Assembly (NCBI GenBank): GCA_020747015.1
Contig: JAGTJM010000071.1
Span: 62,001 to 126,000, forward strand
Origin: Pyrenochaeta sp. MPI-SDFR-AT-0127
Taxonomy: Eukaryota; Ascomycota; Dothideomycetes; Pleosporales; Cucurbitariaceae
Reading direction: 5' to 3'
Length of the DNA: 64,000 bases
The notes below the pieces were generated by a model. The model worked only from the letters and a program-made list of their open reading frames with translations, was not told where the DNA came from and searched no databases. Positions 55,170-64,000 of the stretch are shown here, one piece after another. Within the stretch, counting starts at the first letter, position 1. Every line of letters begins with the position of its first letter. Both the position numbers and the translations under genes were made by a program.

Positions 55170-58100
55170 ATGCGTCGACAACTGCTGCTGATACTTTTTT
55201 TCAGCCTCAATCCACTGGTTTCATGTCTTTCAGGCTCGGAGCCAGTGGAAGGTTTCACCAGTCTGGATGGTGTAGAGTTCTACCATCCAAGCCAAAGTGA
55301 ATTGAAACATGTCGAGCAGACTCATGCCGAGGCAATCCAAGTCCAAGCTAGGTACAGACCCAAGCCTCCACAAAAGATCGCCAACCGCGGAATTCATCGC
55401 CGCAATGTGACCCAACCTGAGCTGGCTGCTGCCCAGAAACTCGTGGACAGGGCCGCAGAAGAGCAGTCTGCTTACAATGAATGGGTCATCAACAACCCGC
55501 GCAAGAACAACTATCGTGAGTGGTGAATTCCGTTACCCCGTCAATAGGTGTAGAACTTATTGTTCCTTTCCATACCTGCTGAAAGAGGTTCAAGTCGTGC
55601 AAGGCTCACGTATAGCAGATCACAAGGTTCCCGGAGAGCAACCCCTCAAGCGTAGGGGAGCGCCATCTCGGCCAGTATTTGACCAAGCCACGCTCGATGC
55701 CATAGAGCTTGTCGGTACTGTTGATGCTCAAAATATGATCGATAACGGAACCTTTCCGGATTATGAGAATGATCCCAAGATTGCGACCCTGAAAGCCCGC
55801 ATCGTTGGCAAGGAGAAGATAACTAAGCGACAGGGGGCTAATCCTAACGGCTGGTGGCCTCGTAATGTCGACCATACCGGTCATATGGCCTTCGGCGGCA
55901 ACAGCTCTTACAAGGTATGCGAGATGATCCGGTCTTTGTCACGGGCACATGAGTATGGTAGAGGCACACAACCTCCCGATATTAGCACATGGGACCGTGA
56001 CCAAAATCAGTTGGGTTTTTCACTGAAATCACGTTCCCATTCAACATCAACGACTAGCAGTTCCAGAGCCTTGTGTAGATGATTCTACTGATGCTAACTC
56101 CTTCCTAGGTCTGGCGCAATGTCTGGGACTATGGGGCTCTGGGCAATGGCATAGCCGATGATACAAAGGCTATCCAGAGAGCTATATCAGATGGCAGCCG
56201 TTGTGGAGTTAATTGTGCAGGATCCACCACCAAGGGAGCAGTCATTTACTTTCCCCCTGGTACGTTAGTCTTCAGTCGTACTACCAACACACAACTTCAA
56301 TGGAGAGCCCACATTGGGTTGTGTGATCACCGCATACTCGTTTGCCGGAGTTCTACTTGAATTCTTGTGTTCAGGTGCCTGCCCATAGAAATTGAGATTT
56401 ACGATCACTAATGTGAAGCTAGGTGTATATCGCATAAGCAGTACACTCATTCTATATTTCGACACCCAGCTAGTCGGGGAACTCGGCACTGGTATGCCCA
56501 CCTTGCAGGCTGCCACCAGCTTCATCGGCGACGCCCTCATCACCTGCGACGTCTATCTTGCAGATGGCCACTCCGAGTGGTATTTGAATACTGTGAGTCT
56601 TTCCATCTCTTCGGTCCTCTTTGGCATGACGCTTCACCCGTGCCAGCAGCTCTGCTTATACCACAGGAAGGAACCGAGTCATTGATCACATGATACAGAC
56701 CAGATAGAGGACTCTTACCGTTAGAGAGAAAAGACATGATATGCTGATACGGGTGCTTATAGGCAAACTTCTACCGCAATCTCCGTAACTTTCAGATCGA
56801 CCTTCGGTCAGCTACCCGGCCAAAGAACCTGATGGGGGTTCATTGGCAGGTAGCACAAGCCGCTAGCATCGAGAACGTTATCATCTACTTGTCTAACAAG
56901 TCTTCTTCCAGCCAGATCGGCATCTGTAAGTTCTCATGGACAACCTTCTTTGGGCTACACCGACATCAACCTTATCATCTACTGACCGGCCTTCACAGTT
57001 GCGGAAAACGGTAGTGGTGGGTGGATCACCCGCATTCTCGTCGATGGTGGACTGTACGGCTTCCTGGGCGGGAATCAGCAGTATTCTGTCAATGACTTCT
57101 CCGTCCAAAATGCCAAGAATGGTATTGGCTTGATTTGGGACTGGGCCTGGGTGAGTGTGCTCATGACTCCCCGCATCCGTGAAGCCAGGACTGATATGTA
57201 CTTTTCGCGATTCAGTCATGGTCGCAGGTCCTAATCCATGACTGCGATGTTGGCATTGACCTTACGGCCCCTGGCTCATCTCAGGGTCAACCAGTTGGGT
57301 CATTTATTCTCGTGGACTCATACTTCCAGAACGTAGCCACTATCATCAAGACATATCTCTCAACATCCAGCACCCAGCAGGGATCCACTGTCATTGCTGT
57401 GAACAATGTCGGTTTCAAAGACTGCGGCAACTTCATCCTCCTGCCCAACAACCAAGTCGTCAACCCAACAGGAGGCGTGAGCTCCAACAAGATAGGCTAC
57501 CTCCAGCTCGGTGATACCGCAACGCATAACGACACCGAGTACGGGTGGTTTACGGCAAACGTTCCAAGGCCCAGCGTACTTACAGAACCGATTCCGCAAG
57601 ATTGGTACCCTCAGGAGAGATACATTGGTCCACCGTAAGTATCCTGCGTCACGATCTGACCTTGCTTCCCTCTAACCGATTCAGGCGGCCAGACTACTTC
57701 AGTTACATGGACAATCAGATCCTGAACGCCAACCTAGTGGCCAGAGGTTCGTACGACTACCTACCGATGCTCTTGTTCTTATTGTGAACGCCTTCATCCA
57801 CCACTGGGGCATCGGTGTGCTACGGCGTACCCTGACCTATGGACCAAGTCGTGATCTCACTAACGAAACATGTAGGAGACGGTGTAACAGATGATACCGC
57901 GGCTTTGCAGAGCTTGCTGAACTATGCTGCATCCAATAACCTTGTTCTGTATATTCCGGGTATGTCACTAAAGAAGAGAATTGGTAGAAAACACCTCATG
58001 CTAACCTTACATCCATAAAAGCTGGAACGTACATGATATCAGCCCCTATCCTTGTAAGTTTCCAGTGGCACGGGCCCGCTTATTCCAATGGAGGCACCTA

Positions 58101-60688
58101 GTTTCGCCCATAGAGCGGATAGAGTCGTGGCTCCTTGAAGTTACTAACGTCATAATAGGTCCCGGTCAACTCTCGCGTCGTCGGTGAAGCTTGGTCTCAG
58201 TTGATGGCCTATGGCTCAGCCTTTGCAGATGAGGGTAAACCTCAACCGATGATCACCGTGGGCCAAGGAGAGACTGGCACTGCTGAGCTGCAGAACCTCA
58301 TATTCACGTCGAGAGGGGCACTCCCTGGTCTAGTGCTGGTTCAGTGGAACATCAAGGCCGAAAAAAAGGGCTCCGTTGGCATGTGGGGTGAGTCGTCCCT
58401 TGATCTTGTATATGCCTCTTTCCAGTTGTTTATGCGCTAACATGGCCTGAAAGACTGTCACTTCCGGGTTGGCGGCGCTGCAGGCACCTCGTTGACCCAT
58501 GCCGAGTGCCCCAAGCTCACGGGGGGTGTGCAGTCAAAATGTATTGCTGGATCAATTATGTTGCTCATCACTGGAGCTGCCAATGGGTAAGGGCTTGACT
58601 CGACCTGTCATTTGCGTGGTGTTTCATCGTGCTGACTTCAGTGCGTTCCTTCAGATACTTTGAAAATGTCTGGGCATGGGTGGGAGGTACCAGATTACCC
58701 ATATCCTCAATCCGTAGTGGATTGTCCCGTTCCTGGCTAACTCCCAAGTGCAGATCACGACATTGACTACCCTTCGCAGGACATGGACAGCCAAATCGAT
58801 ATATTCTTCGCCCGAGGTTCGTGAACAATTCTTTCCTAACGAGGTCTTGAAGCGGATGGAAACTTTGTGCTTACTCCTCTGCGCGAACAGGCATACTCAT
58901 CCAAGGTGATGGAGGTGGCTTATGGTTCCGTGGTACCGCCTCCGAACATTCGGTCATGTACCAGTACAATCTTGTCAATGCCAGCAATGTGTACATGAGC
59001 ATCATCCAAACGGAATCGCCCTGTAAGTAAATTGCCCTAATGCGACCTTAGGTGCATTCCATGTGACCAGAGGTTCAGGAGCTGACTCTGGGTGTTCAGA
59101 TTTCCAAGGGTCTCCCAAATTTCAAGCCCCAACCCCTTTCCGAAGTCCGCTCTGGGTTGGTGACCCCTTGTTCGATATGTGTGGCGCGGACACGGTGGAC
59201 TGTAACGCCGCGTGGTCGTTGATAGTCCAATTCTCTAAGAACGTCTACATTGACGGAGCAGGCATGTATTCGTGGTTCAAGGACTATGTCCAAGACTGTG
59301 TCAAGGACAACACCTGCCAGCAGCGACTCGTCAACATCTACCGAGTCACGAAAAGCTGGTTTACCGACATCACCACTATAGGCGCCCGCGAGATTGTAAC
59401 GCCAGCCATCAGCGAGTCCACCAACCTCATCAGATATGCCAAAGATCATCTACAAGCCACCGTCTACCCCTGGTGGGCCACCATCGCAACATATAGCACC
59501 AATTACGAGGACATCGACATAGCCACACCTGGATATCCCGTCCAGGAAGGTTGGGTGGCCTTTGGTGATTCTTATGCGGCTGGCATCGGGGCCGGTAAAC
59601 CCCTGGACGATACCGATACCTGCAAGCGCGGTACGGGCGGTTATATAGCCATTCTCGATCAAATTATCCGTTTCTCCCACAACGTCCAGCCCAACTGGCA
59701 GCCTCTTGCCTGTAGTGGCGAGACAGCCCAACAGTTCCTCGATGGCAAGGAGAAGGGCAAACAGCTCGAAAACTGGTTCCCCCAGTCCTCTGACCTGGCC
59801 ACCTGCTCCTTCACGGGAAATGACCTTGGATTCGGCGACATTGTGAGCCATTGCATCATGGGCTATCCCCTGGGCAGTAGATCTAAGTGTCAGGGTGACA
59901 TTAGCAACGCCAAAAATATTCTGGAGGCGAACAAGGTCCAGGAACTGGTGCATGACGTCCTGGACCAGATTCATGCCAAAGCCTACAAGCAGCGCTTCAT
60001 CGTCTATTGGACCTCATATCCCCAATTCTTTGAGGTGGCAGACACAACCTGCGATAGCAGCTACTTTCAGGAAGGCGTCTGGGCAGGCGAGTACCTCAAG
60101 ACGACGTTGCGGAACCAGCTCAACGAGCTCTCGACACTCGTTAACGACCAGATCGACTTTGCCATCCGGCGATACAATGCCGGGCTGCCGTACCCTAAAG
60201 CAGTCCACGTCAACCTCGAGAAGCTGGGCAACATTTATCAGGGTAAGCGATTCTGCGAGCCGGGCGTCAAGGAGACACTCAAGTCCGAGGCCGATCAGGC
60301 CAAAGTGGCCTTCTTTTATGACAATGGCTATGACGATATTCCCAACGAGAGCGAGGGCTTCCACCTTCCGCCACAGCGGCCAAATGCGCCAACGGACTGG
60401 TCTATAGATACTTACAACAGCGGCACATGCAGTGCTACCGAGCCTGGAGACAGCAGCGAGCCCCTGGATACCATTAATTGCGATGTCGCCAAGGGCGTTG
60501 CATCTGGAGCAATCGCTACAGGTTCAGGGGGTGACGATACAGTGTACAATGGCGATGTGACGCGCAATAGCGATGGCAGCGTTACGATTACCGACTTCCA
60601 GGTGCGATTTACAAAGATGTTCCATCCTAAGACTAGAGCGAATTGGCATATTGCACAAGCTGTCAGTGACGCCTTTCGAAGGAATTAG
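55170..60688 (+). CDS. Secreted GH55 beta-1,3-glucanase fused to an SGNH hydrolase
   Basis: Sixteen exons: 55170-55515, ~55595-55914, 56109-56259, 56423-56592, 56763-56925, 56999-57150, 57216-57634, 57685-57746, 57876-57959, 58022-58053, 58159-58387, 58454-58586, 58655-58686, 58754-58816, 58891-59022 and 59100-60688; about 1358 residues. Only the second acceptor is doubtful (55586, 55595 or 55604 all keep frame). A signal peptide (RRQLLLILFFSLNPLVSC) leads into a GH55 enzyme with its two pectate-lyase-like beta-helix starts, VWRNVWDYGALGNG (~223) and DGVTDDTAALQSLL (~594), and the C-terminal glutamate in QTESPYFQG (~827). The last exon adds a complete SGNH domain: GDSYAAG (S~987), TGNDLG (N~1070) and NWHIAQ (H~1346). 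GH55 enzymes release glucose or oligomers from beta-1,3-glucan; the SGNH part would be an esterase or lipase. Confidence 0.9.
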
Positions 60689-61887
60689 GCCTTTGAGGTT
60701 GCGAGTTTATCGCATACACTCTCTAAAGTTTATCCTGATGTATTGTAGAGGTAGTAAGACTATGTAGAGTAAGTAACTTACAGCTTCTATCAATAATATA
60801 ACTCCTCGCTTTCTAAATTATAATTCAGGGCATTTATACAATTACTACCTATAGTAAATTTCCCACTAAGATGGATATCCTAGTTGCAGTAGAGATGCTC
60901 TGCTCGCGGGACCCGCCAAAGCGACACGCCGGTGCCAGTGTGATGCTATACGAGAAGGTAATATACAGATCGTCAGCGGCATCGAGGGTAAAACAATAGC
61001 TGGGTTCGCGCAAGTGTGCTGCTAAGGTGGATTCGGGCGCTGCTGTCCTGCAGGAGCAACCACTAGCCTCGGCCAGCGCAGCCTCCCGCGCAGGGATTAA
61101 TTGCAATTTAGGCAAACGGTAGCTTTACAGTGACCTTGCCATCGTCATAGCCGGGATATCAGACGTGTATATGCAGCTGTTGGTACTAAGGGATCGCGCC
61201 TAAACGTCTAAATACACCAATCTCTTCGCCACATTCAATTACCTAAGTAAGCGCTACCACGCAAACTTAGCATCTGCTTATCTACTCTAGGCATGGTAGA
61301 GCTGCCGATGCTGGAAAGAAAGGTCTAAGGAGTAAATGCTGTTCAAACGACTTAATTTGATACTTTGTCACATCCTAGCTCATCCCATATGTTATACCAG
61401 ACAATAATGGGAGGCTAACATTGTAACACATTATTGTAGAGAGTGAAAATACTCGATGTGTCATAGACAATCTACCAGAGCTTCGCCACTTGCAGCTCAC
61501 GCAAAATGATGAGTATTTCAGGTAGCCTGTGTTTCAATCTCTGCCATCAAGCACTTGGCCCGATAGTAATTCACAGCAGTCCTTCTGGAATCCATGATTG
61601 TCTCTATTCATTGCTCACCTTATTTTTCCCTTTTTCTTGCATATCAAGGAGTCCCAGGTTCTATCTTGAGGCTTTTGCAACTCTTCGCTTCAATTTCTTG
61701 ATAATATTCAAAATGACAGCCTTGTTATGTACATTTTCATGAATTACTTTTGTAGTCAATCTGTCAGTTGTAGGAACTTAGGCATGGCAAATATGTGAGA
61801 TTTGAGGTTGCTGGAAAATAGGCCTAATGTAAGCAGTGTCAAGGCGGCCCCGACTATATTGGGCATGGGGTTTTTGCCTATCATTCC
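60689..61887. other. Intergenic between convergent genes, 1.2 kb
   Basis: AT-rich just after the fusion gene (about 60720-60870), then ordinary. No gene is supported; the frames at 61115-60849 (-) and 61506-61742 (+) are featureless. Confidence 0.5.
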
Positions 61888-62798
61888 TCATCTGTTATTT
61901 GGCCAGCCACCATTGACACCTAGAACCTGACCAGTGATGTACGATGATTTCTCACTAAGAAAGAAGATTGCGGCATCAGCCAGCTCTCCGGCCTCACCCC
62001 AACGCTTCAGTGGAACTTTGAGACGAGCCCAGTCTATGATGTCCCCACGATCCTGGTCCCCATACACATCGAAGTTCTTGTCTTCGTTCTGGTCAGGCAT
62101 CTGTACCTGGGCCAGTGGTGTGTTGGTGGCACCGGGTGCCACCATGTTGGAACGCACTCCGTAAGCAGACCAGTCGTTAGCCCAAGTTCGGGTTAGCCCA
62201 AGTACCGCGTGTTTGGCAGCAGAGTATGCTGCGCAACCAGGAAATCCGACCAGAGCAGCACTTGAGCCGAACGTAACGATGTTATATTTCGTCTCGTGTA
62301 CTGGTTCTTTTTCGCCTAGAGGAATGACCTTCTTAATCACTCTAGCTAGGAACTCGGTCGTGACGTGGTAAGTGCCGGTTGCATTGATCGCGAATGTCTT
62401 GTGAAACACATCATCACTCTCTATCATACGGCCTGCATCGTCGCTTGGAGCGGCGCCCGCAGTGTTGACAACTCCATAAACGTCTGAAGAAATTTCATCG
62501 ATCTTTCTAAAAGCATTTCGTACTTGTTGGCGCGAGGTGATATCAACAGGAATATGGGTGTAGACTTTGCCAGTTGTCGGGTACGGAGTGTGACCTTTGG
62601 CAAGAGGCTGAATATCGATGATGTGCACAGTGGCGCCTGCATCAAGAAGCTTAGTAACGATCTGGTGTCCTGAGAGCACGGGGTCAGCACTATCTCTCGA
62701 TGCCTAATGGACGAACCAATTATGATATCTCTCTACTTACCCATACCACTGCTTCCACCAGTAACCACAACGGTCTTGCTGCCAAGCCACTCAGTCAT
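61888..62798 (-). CDS. Short-chain dehydrogenase/reductase
   Basis: Two exons, 62798-62741 and 62669-61888, give 279 residues. The short first exon encodes MTEWLGSKTVVVTGGSSGMG, the Rossmann glycine motif (TGxxxGMG). The second gives HIIDIQ, VNTAGAA (NNAG position), the catalytic serines in TFGSSAAL (about S155), YSAAK (Y168, K172) and VAPGATNTPL, ending with GQVLGVNGGWPNN. This is a classical SDR of normal length with an intact catalytic triad. HIIDIQ after the second strand, with an aspartate, favours NAD over NADP. The substrate is unknown; many relatives act on secondary alcohols. Confidence 0.93.
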
Positions 62799-63771
62799 GT
62801 TGAGTTCCAGAGCCTATAGACAACGGAGATTAGATTCGATGTACCAAACTGTTAGTCTGACAGGATAGCAGAATTGGAATTTTTTGGCTGAATTACTCGT
62901 TCGACCATGCTACGGGGTTGAGTGATCTTAAATCATGGGTACTCGAAATAGCCGTGACAGTCCTCAAGCAGTGAACCATACTTGAGCATGAACACGTAAG
63001 AGTAAAACAGTCAGCAATGTTACCATGCATTGAACTATATGTAACTGATAAACTTAAAAGATCTTGACAACGTGACAACATGTAACTAGCCAACCATCAC
63101 TATGAGTCTATGACTACGTAGCTGTTAGCAAATGTTGGGTGAGATAAGCCATGCTGAAACAATCTTGTCCGGAAAAGTGGCGGCTCTGCAACAGAATGCA
63201 AGCCGAACTGACGTAATTTGGTGCTCCATCACGCGGGGTACACTATGTGCGGGGAAGCCTGAACAGCCTGTTTCTGGACGCTTGGCATTCCCGGAACACT
63301 GCCGTACTCATCGGACCCGTGAAGTCCGGACTCGAGCAACGATAGGTAACTCCATTATTTACTTCAAATTTGCTATTTAATGCTCCGGTTTTGTTTTGGA
63401 CAGGCAGCTGTGGAGCTTTCCACGTGAATTTTCGTGCTTCTATCAGCATGTGCGGCGGGCCCGCTTTGACATGTCACGGCGAGAAAGGCTACTTTCGCTC
63501 ATGAAGGCGGCATTTATTACGTGTCTAACACTAACCAAATAGTTGCACAGGCGCTCGAAGACGAAAGATCAATTATTTCATCGTAGAGGAATTGATAGTA
63601 GCGTACTCAAAACTTTGACGACCACAAAAGCCTATGGTCGTGTGAATCATAACCGGAGACCAATCAGTAATCGCCGCTATCTGGGCAGTGTACACAAGAT
63701 AGAGAAAATACAAATTTAATGGCGATATCTGAGCCTTTTCACAACCCATGCGATGCCTCCTAGAGCATAAT
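62799..63771. other. Intergenic, 0.97 kb
   Basis: This is upstream of the SDR and downstream of the edge hydrolase, both on the minus strand. No supported gene. Confidence 0.5.
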
Positions 63772-64000
63772 TTATGAGTTTAAGAGCTTAACACCCTGCT
63801 CTGCCGCCTGCATTAGTACGTCTACAACCTCGGCTGGATGACTTATCATTGGGCAATGATCTGCGTGTATTTTCTTCGTAACTATATCGGCGCCTTTGGC
63901 GTTCGCTGCACTAATCATTGTGCTCTGAAAGTCCTCAGGTAAGACTATGTCGTCCGTACAAATGATATAAGTTGCCGGAATATGAAGATATCCCGGGTAG
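63772..64000 (-). CDS. Alpha/beta hydrolase, C-terminal fragment at the window edge
   Basis: The 75 codons from the right edge to a TAA at 63774-63772 encode the end of an alpha/beta hydrolase. IPATYIICTDDIVLPEDFQ is the strand and loop with the catalytic acid, KKIHADHCPMISHPAEVVDVL is the loop with the catalytic histidine followed by the last helix. The pattern resembles the AB_hydrolase_6 / methylesterase-like group found in fungi and plants. The nucleophile and the start lie beyond the window, so the substrate class cannot be judged. Confidence 0.78.
   Translation of the reverse strand, partial: YPGYLHIPATYIICTDDIVLPEDFQSTMISAANAKGADIVTKKIHADHCPMISHPAEVVDVLMQAAEQGVKLLNS

Noticed and set aside
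59450..59974. 174-codon frame antisense to the SGNH domain
   Set aside because: Shadow frame of the real exon; no own start context or domain.

Overview
The window is nuclear DNA of a filamentous ascomycete (Pezizomycotina). Dothideomycetes, probably Pleosporales, is my inference from the gene families, not something I could search. The evidence for a filamentous fungus is short introns with GTATGT/GTAAGT donors and CTAAC/CTGAC-like branch points, eukaryotic ribosomal proteins uS3 and uL13, a HET-domain protein, a DUF3176-type membrane protein, fungal CAZymes and a Zn2Cys6 regulator. Gene models below were spliced by hand from reading-frame continuity. Exon edges are good where both splice sites and the protein family agree, and weaker where I say so.

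Layout. The first ~30 kb is mostly conserved: the end of an SLC35F6-like transporter, RPS3, a secreted GH53 galactanase, the succinate dehydrogenase assembly factor SDHAF2/Sdh5, a C2H2 zinc-finger gene that may be broken, an acyl-CoA synthetase, a protein-kinase-like gene that has lost its catalytic loop, RPL16 (uL13), a 3.4-kb gene-free stretch, a 978-residue Zn2Cys6 regulator, a secreted choice-of-anchor-B protein, an NmrA-like oxidoreductase and an Scs3/FIT2-type lipid-droplet protein.

From ~28 kb onward the content looks accessory: a BTB-like protein, a frameshifted GH105 pectin-degrading gene, an 854-residue HET protein, a berberine-bridge-type flavoenzyme, a DUF3176 membrane protein, an ankyrin-repeat protein, a small lineage-type protein, an indoleamine 2,3-dioxygenase, an ABHD12-like hydrolase, a small secreted protein, an unknown protein, a 16-exon GH55 glucanase fused to an SGNH hydrolase, an SDR and the tail of an alpha/beta hydrolase that runs off the right edge. 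AT-rich, possibly RIP-affected tracts lie between these genes.

The genes do not form one obvious pathway. Three secreted CAZymes (GH53, GH105, GH55-SGNH) point to plant or fungal wall polysaccharides. The flavoenzyme, IDO and SDR are separate metabolic genes with no backbone synthase in view, so I do not call a biosynthetic cluster. The most unusual items are the GH55-SGNH fusion, the 4-nt micro-exon that supplies the last zinc-binding cysteine of the Zn2Cys6 regulator (which also has an overlapping uORF), and the kinase-like gene without its catalytic loop.
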